The translations under genes and the position numbers were made by a program. Shown here in pieces: positions 7,371-14,116 of a stretch of DNA of 14,607 nt (the stretch's first letter is position 1; the number at the start of each line of letters is the position of its first letter). Source of the stretch: an uncultured Pelagibacteraceae bacterium (GTDB lineage: Bacteria > Pseudomonadota > Alphaproteobacteria > Pelagibacterales > Pelagibacteraceae); assembly GCA_902590295.1 (NCBI GenBank), contig CACIWH010000012.1, positions 1-14,607 of the forward strand, read 5' to 3'. The notes under the pieces are model-generated. The model was not told the DNA's origin. It did not search any database and saw only the letters and a program-made list of their open reading frames with translations.

Positions 7371-7427
7371 ATAAATAGAATAATCATTTGTCTAAGTTTT
7401 GAGAGAAATGTGTTGAAATAATGACTA

Positions 7428-7748
7428 TTAATTTGATGGCTTAAAGTAAGTTGAGCCTTTTTTTCCTGAGAAGATCTCATTGATTAAAGGGTGTTTAATT
7501 GGCTCACCTGAAACGTCTTTAATAAGGTTCTGTTCTGATACATAGGCCTCATAAGTGATATCATCATTTTCAGCAAGTAAATGATAAAAAGGCTGATCTT
7601 TTCTAGGTCTTACATTTTTAGGTATAGACTCGTACCATTCCTCAGAATTATTAAATTCAAAATCGACGTCATAAATAACACCTCTGAAATCAAAATGTTT
7701 ATGTTTGACGACATCCCCTATTGAGAATTTTGCTTTTTGAATAGTCAC
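7428..7748 (-). CDS. hspQ: HspQ heat-shock protein / hemimethylated-DNA-binding (YccV-like) domain protein
   Basis: A 106-residue protein, the normal HspQ length, made almost entirely of the YccV-like domain. Residues 6-30 (KAKFSIGDVVKHKHFDFRGVIYDVD) match the beta-barrel entry of HspQ, and PFYHLLAE at 53-60 followed by YEAYVSEQNL at 65-74 matches the WYHVL and TYLAEQNL segments. In E. coli and Yersinia HspQ acts as a Lon protease specificity factor and binds hemimethylated oriC DNA in vitro. The start is GTG at 7746-7748; no ATG is available and the domain begins immediately after. It stands alone on the minus strand, divergent from yciB and upstream of the ccm block, separated from ccmC by the inverted-repeat spacer. 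Whether it is co-transcribed with ccmC is unknown. Confidence 0.9.
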   Translation of the reverse strand: MTIQKAKFSIGDVVKHKHFDFRGVIYDVDFEFNNSEEWYESIPKNVRPRKDQPFYHLLAENDDITYEAYVSEQNLIKDVSGEPIKHPLINEIFSGKKGSTYFKPSN

Positions 7749-7825
7749 TACTTAAATATGTGTATTCTTAAAAAAAAATCAATAAAAAAAATATTAAATT
7801 TATACATATCTGGTAGGATGTATTT
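7749..7825. promoter_or_regulatory. Divergent hspQ / yciB intergenic region with a yciB ribosome-binding site
   Basis: These 77 bases are the only space for promoters of both hspQ (minus) and yciB (plus). The sequence is almost pure A/T, with an A9 run near 7770-7778 and an A8 run a few bases later. A Shine-Dalgarno-like AGGA at 7815-7818 lies seven bases before the GTG start of yciB (7826) and decides that start; few genes in this window have one this clear. TATACAT at 7801-7807 resembles a -10 element for yciB but I see no convincing -35. Promoter assignment is inference. Confidence 0.4.
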
Positions 7826-8378
7826 GTGAATAAGTCTTTAATAAAATTCATTACTGATTTCGGTCCCTTAGTAATATTTTTTGGTTTTTATTATAAAAGT
7901 GGAAAAAATCTGCAAGTAGCAATACCACCTTTGATTATTGCGACAATAATCTCTGTATTTATAGTTTGGATATTGGAAAAAAAAATACCTTTTGTTCCTC
8001 TTTTAGGTGGAGCCTTAATAACATTTTTTGGTGGTCTCACAATTTATTACAAAGACCCCATATTTATATATATGAAGCCTACAATAATAAATATAATATT
8101 TGCCCTTGCTCTGTTTTTTTGGAAAATATTTTACTCAAGAACCAATTTTAAAAAAAATTTTAGGTAAAACCATGCCGTTAAACGATGAGGGGTGGAGGAA
8201 ACTAAATACTAGGTGGATGTCTTTTTTCATTTTTTTAGCAATATTAAATGAGTTTATTTGGAGAACGCAATCAGAGGAATTTTGGGTAAATTTTAAAGTA
8301 TGGGGAATGTTACCGATAACAATAATATTTACAGCATTTCAAATCCCTTTAATAAACAAATATAAATTAAATGAATAA
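7826..8378 (+). pseudogene. yciB: YciB / IspZ inner-membrane septation protein, split by a one-base frameshift
   Basis: Two overlapping frames together make one protein. From GTG 7826 the first frame gives the family start (DFGPLVIFFGFYYKSG, then FVPLLGGALITFFGGLTIYYKD and IIFALALFF) but then runs out of similarity and stops at 8167. The second frame carries the rest: GKYFTQEPILKKILGK, PLNDEGWRKLNTRW and the signature FWVNFKVWGMLP, ending at 8378. Reading the T7 run at 8114-8120 as T6 joins them into 183 residues, the normal length (E. coli YciB has 179), with about five membrane helices. YciB acts in cell-envelope and septum maintenance at the inner membrane. All conserved parts are intact on both sides, so the break is either a recent mutation, a sequencing or assembly indel, or corrected by slippage. 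The last 8 bases overlap the DUF2794 gene. Confidence 0.85.
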
Positions 8379-8709
8379 AGATTTAAAACTTGTAGTCGAT
8401 AATTCTTTCAAAAAAAAAGAAAATAAACTTTTTTTTGAAAAAAAAGAGTTAAAAAATATTTTGGATTTATACGCTAAAATGGTTTCAAAGGGATCTTGGA
8501 AAGATTATGGTCTTTCTATTTCCTCTAAGAGGGTAAGTTTTAGCGTGTTTAGAAATGCTGCTGAAAATGCTGTTTATAATATTAGCAAAAATTTCAAGCC
8601 TTCTAATAAAAATCTTAAATATTTGATTACAGATAACAGAAACCGCATAATAAAAAATTCTGATAACTTGGAAAAATTATTAATAGATATAGATTGGAAA
8701 AAAATTTAG
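8371..8709 (+). CDS. DUF2794 family protein
   Basis: A 112-residue soluble protein, Lys-rich, without signal peptide or membrane helix. It matches what I know of DUF2794, an alphaproteobacterial family of about this length: LFFEKKELKNILDLYAKMVSKG near 20-41 corresponds to the FxRxELnxILxLYgrkVaaG block, WKDYGLSISSKRVSFSVFR near 43-61 to the W(R/K)DYA...vFSiFR block, and a C-terminal ITDNRNRII strand closes the domain. Its biochemical function is unknown. The ATG at 8371 overlaps the yciB stop region by 8 bases, so it is translationally coupled to yciB in the same operon. Its stop is one base from the stop of the convergent Bax inhibitor-like gene, leaving no room for a dedicated terminator. 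Confidence 0.82.
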   Translation: MNKDLKLVVDNSFKKKENKLFFEKKELKNILDLYAKMVSKGSWKDYGLSISSKRVSFSVFRNAAENAVYNISKNFKPSNKNLKYLITDNRNRIIKNSDNLEKLLIDIDWKKI

Positions 8710-8710
8710 T

Positions 8711-9466
8711 TTATCTTCTTTGACCAAAAAGTCTCAATAACATTATAAATAGATTAATGAAATCAAGATAAAGCGTTAAAGCTCCCATTATTGCTTTTTT
8801 ACCAGAAATTTCAATTGTATCACTTGCCGAATACATATTCTTGATTTTCTGAGTATCATAGGCGGTCAAACCTACAAATATTAAAACACCCAATATTGAT
8901 ACAACAAAATACATCATCGTAGATTTTAGAAATATATTAACTAATGAAGCGATAATTATTCCAATTAGACCCATCATTAAAAATGAACCTAATTTAGTTA
9001 AGTCTCTTTTAGTTGTGTATCCGTAAATACTCATTGCTCCAAACGTTGCTGATGTGATGAAGAAAACTCTTGCTACGCTTACTCCTGTATAAACTAAAAG
9101 TATCCAAGACAAAGATAATCCCATTAATGAAGCAAATATCCAAAATACGGTTTGTGCCTTGGCTGAACTCATTTTGTTAATTCCAAAACTCATATAAAAA
9201 ACGATACCTAGTGGAGCTAACATAATTAACCATTTCAAACCTGAATTAAATATAGCGTTCCCAAAACTTGTAAGTCCTGTGATTATCCCCGCACTGTCTG
9301 TAACTACAGACATTTTAAATGATAAAAGTGAGATTATACCTGTTAAAAGAACTCCAGTTGCCATGTAGTTATAGACCTTTAACATGTAAGATCTTAAACC
9401 TGCATTCCAAACTACATTCTTTTTGACACTTGTTGCTTCAAATATGTTTTGTCTGTTAAAATCCAT
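8711..9466 (-). CDS. Bax inhibitor-1 / YccA-YbhL family membrane protein
   Basis: A 251-residue protein with seven hydrophobic segments and an N-terminal cytoplasmic stretch of about 30 residues. Family landmarks are LRSYMLKVYNYMATGVLLTG near 24-43, GLTAYDTQKIKNMY at 199-212 and the terminal signature ALTLYLDFINLFIMLLRLFG at 229-248. Asp204 and Asp235 correspond to the pair of aspartates that form the pH-sensing di-aspartyl latch of bacterial homologues such as YetJ, where they gate calcium leak. Bacterial members lie in the inner membrane and several interact with FtsH; the role here is not known. ATG start at 9464-9466, divergent from the aldo/keto reductase gene with 67 bases between, and convergent with the DUF2794 gene. 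Confidence 0.93.
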   Translation of the reverse strand: MDFNRQNIFEATSVKKNVVWNAGLRSYMLKVYNYMATGVLLTGIISLLSFKMSVVTDSAGIITGLTSFGNAIFNSGLKWLIMLAPLGIVFYMSFGINKMSSAKAQTVFWIFASLMGLSLSWILLVYTGVSVARVFFITSATFGAMSIYGYTTKRDLTKLGSFLMMGLIGIIIASLVNIFLKSTMMYFVVSILGVLIFVGLTAYDTQKIKNMYSASDTIEISGKKAIMGALTLYLDFINLFIMLLRLFGQRR

Positions 9467-9533
9467 AAATATAATATAATTATTTTAAACTTATATTCAA
9501 TGGTCAAAACTGGCTAAGATTATTAAAAAATTT

Positions 9534-10571
9534 ATGAATTTTAAAAAACTAGGTAATACAGATATAGATGTTAGTACAATTTGTCTCGGTACTATGACAT
9601 GGGGGGAGCAAAATTCAGAAAAAGATGCATTTGAGCAGATGGATTACGCTTTTGAAAAGAATGTAAATTTTTGGGACACTGCTGAAATATACGCGATACC
9701 GCCTAAAGAAAGTACCTACGGGAAAACAGAGGAAATAATTGGTAATTGGTTTTCAAAAACAAAAAAAAGAAACAAGATAATACTTGCAACTAAAGTATCT
9801 GGTCCTGGACCAGGTTGGATTAGAGGTGGTGGAAATCAATATGACGAAAAAAATTTAAATGAAGCTGTTGATAATAGTCTTAAAAGATTAAAAACTGATT
9901 ATATCGACTTATATCAATTACATTGGCCTGAAAGAAAAACAAATTTTTTCGGAAGACTGGGTTACGAACATAAAGATGATAATAACTGGAATAAATTTGA
10001 AGATATTCTCAACGCTTTAGATAAAATAATCAAAAGTGGAAAAATTAGATATATCGGCCTATCAAATGAAACAGCATGGGGATTGTCAAAATTTTTGGAA
10101 ATTTCAAAGTTAAAAAAACTTCCTCGAATGATGTCTGTTCAAAATCCTTATAGTCTTTTGAATAGATCTTATGAAGTAGGATTAGCGGAAATTTCAGTAC
10201 GAGAAAGAAGTGGTCTTTTAGCTTATTCACCCCTCGCGTTTGGATATTTAACTGGGAAATATAGAAATGGAGAATTGCCAAATAATTCTAGGATGCACTT
10301 GTTTGGAGACAAGTTTTCAAGGTATAAAACCGAAAATGGCCAATTAGCCATTGAAAAATACTTTAGTATTTCAAAAAAATACAATTTAGATTTATCCCAA
10401 ATGAGTTTAAAATTCTGCGAACTGCAGCCATTCATAACCAGTGTAATAATCGGTGCAACAACTATGGAGCAGTTGAAAACTGATATAGAAAGTGTAAATA
10501 TAAATCTTAATAACGAGATAATTGATGAAATTAATGAAGTACAAAAACTGTATCCAAATCCATGTCCATAA
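9534..10571 (+). CDS. tas: NADP(H)-dependent aldo/keto reductase, Tas-like
   Basis: A 345-residue TIM-barrel reductase whose length and sequence follow E. coli Tas throughout: GTMTWGEQNSEKDA at 19-32, SNETAWG, then QNPYSLLNRSYEVGLAE, TGKY, and GATTMEQLKTDIES near the C terminus. The AKR catalytic tetrad is visible as Asp48, Tyr53, Lys87 and His130 (QLHWPER). The C-terminal GATT segment with following basic/acidic residues is the usual NADP(H) phosphate-binding region. It reduces aldehydes or ketones with NADPH in the cytoplasm; the natural substrate of Tas is not settled. ATG start at 9534 has no Shine-Dalgarno site. Its last ten bases overlap the IalB-family gene, making this the first gene of a plus-strand set with ialB, argG and the photolyase-like gene. 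Confidence 0.92.
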   Translation: MNFKKLGNTDIDVSTICLGTMTWGEQNSEKDAFEQMDYAFEKNVNFWDTAEIYAIPPKESTYGKTEEIIGNWFSKTKKRNKIILATKVSGPGPGWIRGGGNQYDEKNLNEAVDNSLKRLKTDYIDLYQLHWPERKTNFFGRLGYEHKDDNNWNKFEDILNALDKIIKSGKIRYIGLSNETAWGLSKFLEISKLKKLPRMMSVQNPYSLLNRSYEVGLAEISVRERSGLLAYSPLAFGYLTGKYRNGELPNNSRMHLFGDKFSRYKTENGQLAIEKYFSISKKYNLDLSQMSLKFCELQPFITSVIIGATTMEQLKTDIESVNINLNNEIIDEINEVQKLYPNPCP

Positions 10572-11068
10572 TTAAAAAAACAATTTTTATATTAATTCTT
10601 ATTCTTAGTTTTACCTCATTGAATGCACAAGAAATAAAAAAAATTGGTAAATTTAAAGATTGGGAAACAATAGTTGTGACAGATGAAACTGCAAAATTAT
10701 GTTTTGCTCAGTCTAAGCCAGTTTTGCAGTCCCCAAAAAATAATATAAGAGAAGCAAGACTTTTTATAAGTTTTAGACCTTCTGAAAAAATTTCTGACGA
10801 AGTAAGTATTACTTCAGGGTACGAGTTCAATGTACAAAATGCAATACTAGCGAAATCAGGAAAAAATAAAATCAAGTTCGATATATCCAAAGATAATTTT
10901 GCTTGGATTACTAACAATAAAATTGAAAAAAAAATGATCAGTGTAATGAAAAAAGGATCGCGAATTATGATCACAGGTTACAATAAATCTGGTTCTCAAA
11001 CAATTGATCACTACTCTCTAATGGGTTTTACAAAAGCATACAATAGCGCAAAAAAAAATTGTAGCTAA
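10562..11068 (+). CDS. Invasion-associated locus B (IalB) family periplasmic protein
   Basis: A 168-residue exported protein with a Sec signal peptide (residues 1-22, cleavage after LNA). The mature domain begins with KIGKFKDWETIVV (the FGDW entry of IalB proteins), then AKLCFAQSKP with Cys47, and ends with HYSLMGFTKAYNSAKKNC with Cys167, matching the family's GFTKAL...C ending; the two cysteines may form a disulfide. IalB proteins are widespread in alphaproteobacteria; the Bartonella member affects erythrocyte invasion, but in free-living relatives the role is unknown and is probably an envelope function. The ATG start sits inside the last codons of the aldo/keto reductase gene (10-base overlap), so it is translationally coupled to it. 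argG follows 21 bases later. Confidence 0.85.
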   Translation: MSIIKKTIFILILILSFTSLNAQEIKKIGKFKDWETIVVTDETAKLCFAQSKPVLQSPKNNIREARLFISFRPSEKISDEVSITSGYEFNVQNAILAKSGKNKIKFDISKDNFAWITNNKIEKKMISVMKKGSRIMITGYNKSGSQTIDHYSLMGFTKAYNSAKKNCS

Positions 11069-11089
11069 TGAACACCAAATAACAACCTA

Positions 11090-12265
11090 ATGAAAAAAAT
11101 AGTCTTAGCTTACTCTGGTGGTTTAGATACATCTATTATTCTTAAATGGTTACAAGAAAATTATAATGCTGAGGTAATTGCTTATACAGCTGATATTGGC
11201 CAAGAAATGGATAAAAAAAAGATTATTAGAAATGCAAAAAAATTAGGTGTTAAAAAAATAATAATTAAAAATCTTAAAAATATTTTTGTAAAAGATTACG
11301 TATTTCCAATGATTAGAGGTCATGCGATTTATGAGGGAGTTTATTTGCTTGGTACATCTATTGCCAGACCGTTAATTGCAAAAGATCAAATTCAAGTTGC
11401 TAAGAAATTCAAAGCATTTGCTGTTTCTCATGGTGCGACTGGAAAGGGAAATGATCAAGTAAGATTTGAATTAGGATATCATTATTTTGGTCCAAAAATA
11501 AAAGTTATAGCTCCATGGAGGATTTGGAAGTTAAAATCAAGAACTGATTTAATGAAATATGCAAAAAAACATCAAATTTCAATTCCAAAAGACAAAAAAG
11601 GAGCCTCACCTTTTTCAGTAGATGACAATCTATTTCATACATCAACCGAGGGTAAAGTTTTAGAAAATCCAAAAAATTCGGCTCCTGAATTTATATTTCA
11701 AAGAACAACTTCGCCTGAAAAAGCACCTAATAAACCTACTTACGTTACAATTGGATTTAAAAAAGGTGATCCAGCTACTATTAATGGGAAGAAGTTAGCT
11801 CCAGAAAAACTGTTAGAAAAATTAAACCAACTCGGTGGAAAAAATGGAGTTGGAAGAGTTGATCTAGTTGAAAATAGATTTATCGGAATAAAATCAAGAG
11901 GAGTTTATGAAACTCCTGGAGGAACATTGCTTTTAATCGCTCATAGAGCAATGGAGTCTGTAACACTAGATAAAGAAACTATGCATAAAAAAGACTCGAT
12001 AATGCCAAGATATGCAGAATTAATTTATAATGGTTATTGGTTTTCAAAAGAAAGATACAAATTACAAAAAATTGTGGATCTAAAAAGAAACAAGGTAAAT
12101 GGAAGTGTTAAGATTAAACTTTACAAAGGAAATGTCACAGTTCAATCGAGATTGACAAAAAGTAGCGCTTATTCAATGAAAAAAGTTTCTTTTGAAGAAA
12201 ATAAAACTTTTAATAAATCCAATGTTGAAAGATTTATTAATTTCCACAAAAAAAGATTAAAATAA
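11090..12265 (+). CDS. argG: Argininosuccinate synthase
   Basis: A 391-residue enzyme of normal length for the short bacterial form. The ATP-binding P-loop AYSGGLDTS is at 7-15 and the second nucleotide-binding signature SHGATGKGNDQVRFE at 113-127. Further hallmarks are APWR near 147-150, EGKVLENP, and the C-terminal GVGRVDLVENRFIGIKSRG segment and YETPGGT that bind citrulline and aspartate. It joins citrulline and aspartate with ATP to make argininosuccinate, the penultimate step of arginine synthesis, in the cytoplasm. The ATG start has no visible Shine-Dalgarno site. It is followed after only six bases by the photolyase-like gene, so the two are probably co-transcribed; no argH is adjacent. 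Confidence 0.97.
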   Translation: MKKIVLAYSGGLDTSIILKWLQENYNAEVIAYTADIGQEMDKKKIIRNAKKLGVKKIIIKNLKNIFVKDYVFPMIRGHAIYEGVYLLGTSIARPLIAKDQIQVAKKFKAFAVSHGATGKGNDQVRFELGYHYFGPKIKVIAPWRIWKLKSRTDLMKYAKKHQISIPKDKKGASPFSVDDNLFHTSTEGKVLENPKNSAPEFIFQRTTSPEKAPNKPTYVTIGFKKGDPATINGKKLAPEKLLEKLNQLGGKNGVGRVDLVENRFIGIKSRGVYETPGGTLLLIAHRAMESVTLDKETMHKKDSIMPRYAELIYNGYWFSKERYKLQKIVDLKRNKVNGSVKIKLYKGNVTVQSRLTKSSAYSMKKVSFEENKTFNKSNVERFINFHKKRLK

Positions 12266-12271
12266 AGAATT

Positions 12272-13414
12272 ATGAATTTTGAAGCCTCAAGAGCGAAAGC
12301 TGTAGATAGATTAAATCAATTTGTTGAAAAAAATCTTTCTGATTATTCAAAGCTGAGAAATTTTGATTTTGGTCCTGATAAACGAGATAATGTTTCGTGT
12401 TTGTCACCTTATGTTACACATGGCGTTCTTAATGAAATTGAAATTATAAAAAAATCACTAGAAAAGTTTTCATTTTCAAAAAATGAAAAGTTTATACAGG
12501 AAGTACTTTGGAGAACGTACTGGAAAGGATGGTTAGAGTTAAGACCCAATGTTTGGAGTGACTATTTAATTGATTTAAGAAATATTAAAGAAAAATATAA
12601 AGATGACAAAAATTATCAAAATGCAATAGAAGGTAAAACAAATATTGATTGTTTTAATGAATGGGTTAATGAGTTAAAAAATAATAACTATCTTCACAAT
12701 CACACTAGAATGTGGTTTGCCAGTATTTGGATTTTCACACTTGATTTACCTTGGCAACTGGGTGCTGAATTTTTTATGCAACACCTTTTTGATGGGGATG
12801 CTGCATCAAATACTCTTGGATGGAGATGGGTTGCAGGAGTTCAAACACAAGGAAAACATTATCTTGCAAGTGAATGGAATATAAAAAAATTCACGAATAA
12901 TAGATTTAAAAATATTAAATTAAATGAAAATGCTCCTCCAAAAATTTCTGAAAGAACTTATACAATAATAAAACAAGATTTTAAAAATTCTGAAAATATT
13001 GAGCCAATTAATTTACTAATTTTTGATAATAATTTGTCTTTTGAATTCACAGACTTTAGAAATGATAAATTCAAAAAAATATATTTAGTCTTTAACAAAA
13101 ATGAGACCAGATCAATCAAGCTCAATGAAAAAGTAGCAAAATTCAAGCACCTTCTATTTGAAGATCAAGAAAAAAGATTAAAAGACCAATCAATTGATTG
13201 TGAAATAATTGATATAAGCCAAATTAAAAAAATTGAAGAAAAAAACATCGGATTGTATCCAAATGTTGGAGAAAACCTAGATTATCTAAATTTAAATAAT
13301 TTAAAAATAAATTTTTTATATAGAAAACTTGATCAATATTCTTGGCAATACTGTAATAAAGGTTTTTTTAATTTTAAAAATTATATTCCCAAAATTATAT
13401 CAAACTTTACTTAA
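12272..13414 (+). CDS. Photolyase/cryptochrome-like FAD-binding protein with rearranged domain order
   Basis: A 380-residue protein starting with the photolyase FAD-binding domain rather than the usual N-terminal antenna domain. In order: LSPYVTHG at 44-51 (canonical LSPYLxxG), EVLWRTYW at 77-84 (WRExY helix), LHNHTRMWFASIW at 141-153 (HNRxRMxxAS) and DGDAASNTLGWRW at 174-186, the FAD pocket with the conserved Asn180. After a linker (about 212-245), residues 247-315 look Rossmann-like: a strand LLIFDNNLSFE, a strand KIYLVFNK, a long helix around 285-306, and a strand CEIIDI. The C terminus (QYCNKGFFNFKNYIPKII) is a conserved end of this subfamily as I recall it. Known relatives repair UV photoproducts or sense blue light; the substrate is unknown. 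Co-transcribed with argG (6-base spacing). The FAD domain is certain; the domain-permutation reading is inference. Confidence 0.85.
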   Translation: MNFEASRAKAVDRLNQFVEKNLSDYSKLRNFDFGPDKRDNVSCLSPYVTHGVLNEIEIIKKSLEKFSFSKNEKFIQEVLWRTYWKGWLELRPNVWSDYLIDLRNIKEKYKDDKNYQNAIEGKTNIDCFNEWVNELKNNNYLHNHTRMWFASIWIFTLDLPWQLGAEFFMQHLFDGDAASNTLGWRWVAGVQTQGKHYLASEWNIKKFTNNRFKNIKLNENAPPKISERTYTIIKQDFKNSENIEPINLLIFDNNLSFEFTDFRNDKFKKIYLVFNKNETRSIKLNEKVAKFKHLLFEDQEKRLKDQSIDCEIIDISQIKKIEEKNIGLYPNVGENLDYLNLNNLKINFLYRKLDQYSWQYCNKGFFNFKNYIPKIISNFT

Positions 13415-13426
13415 TGTTGTTAAGTT

Positions 13427-14116
13427 TTATCTTGCAAGTTTTATAAAGATGTCACCCATACCAGCATCTAGTTCCTCTAGAGGTGTATTATTTCTTAATT
13501 CACAGTACCGACCAGTAATTTGATGATTTTTGACTAAATCAATATCATCATTTTTACATGTTCTTCCGTTATGTAATAATCCTATAACTATTCTATTATT
13601 TAGATTAAACACTTGATCGCTATTGATTTTTTTACCATCGCAAAAATATTCTTTATTTACTCTATTTGGAAAATCATTTTTATTGCAAGGATTTTTAATT
13701 GTTATAACGTAGAATTCTCTTAAGCCATCTATAAATTTATATTTCATTTTTTGAACTTCTGAATACTTCATTACATCACAAGAACATGGAACGCAGCATC
13801 TATAATAATTGCCACAGATTTTATTATTTGATTTACTCTCTTTAACAAATAAAAACTCCGAGTCACTATCAGGATCAATTAATGATCCAGATACAGAGCA
13901 AAATAACTTATTATACTCGAGGAAATCCTTATATGTATTTTCTTTGTCTAAGATATATTTAAAGAATTTAGGTCCAGCAGCATTTCTATTTTTATCTGGA
14001 AATATTCTAGACCAATCAGTTATTAGCTCTTTATGATAATTTTTTTCTTCAGCAATTACTTCAATTTGAAATAATATTGTCAATAATAGTAAGCATTTAA
14101 CTAAAATTTTTTTCAT
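13427..14116 (-). CDS. Secreted cysteine-rich protein of unknown function
   Basis: A 229-residue protein I do not recognise. Residues 1-22 form a signal peptide (KKILVK, hydrophobic core, cleavage after VIA), so the product is exported. The mature part has ten cysteines at 73, 101, 107, 108, 111, 113, 144, 159, 187 and 205, with a striking cluster CGNYYRCCVPCSC at 101-113 that could form disulfides or bind a metal or cluster. No transmembrane helix follows. The middle section SGSLIDPDSDSEFL near 76-89 is acidic. The ATG start overlaps the stop of the ASPIC/UnbV gene by four bases, so the two proteins are translationally coupled and may act together outside the cytoplasm. It ends 12 bases from the convergent photolyase-like gene. 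The gene looks intact; its function is unknown. Confidence 0.8.
   Translation of the reverse strand: MKKILVKCLLLLTILFQIEVIAEEKNYHKELITDWSRIFPDKNRNAAGPKFFKYILDKENTYKDFLEYNKLFCSVSGSLIDPDSDSEFLFVKESKSNNKICGNYYRCCVPCSCDVMKYSEVQKMKYKFIDGLREFYVITIKNPCNKNDFPNRVNKEYFCDGKKINSDQVFNLNNRIVIGLLHNGRTCKNDDIDLVKNHQITGRYCELRNNTPLEELDAGMGDIFIKLAR

Noticed and set aside
7818..7829. Tiny reading frame ATG-TAT-TTG-TGA overlapping the yciB GTG start, a possible regulatory leader peptide
   Set aside because: The AGGA site touches its ATG, leaving no proper spacing, while it fits the GTG start well; three codons are too few to separate from chance.
13809..14036. Plus-strand open frame of 75 codons opposite the Cys-rich gene
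   Set aside because: The minus-strand frame has a clear signal peptide, a full-length frame and a coupled start; the opposite frame has none of these.
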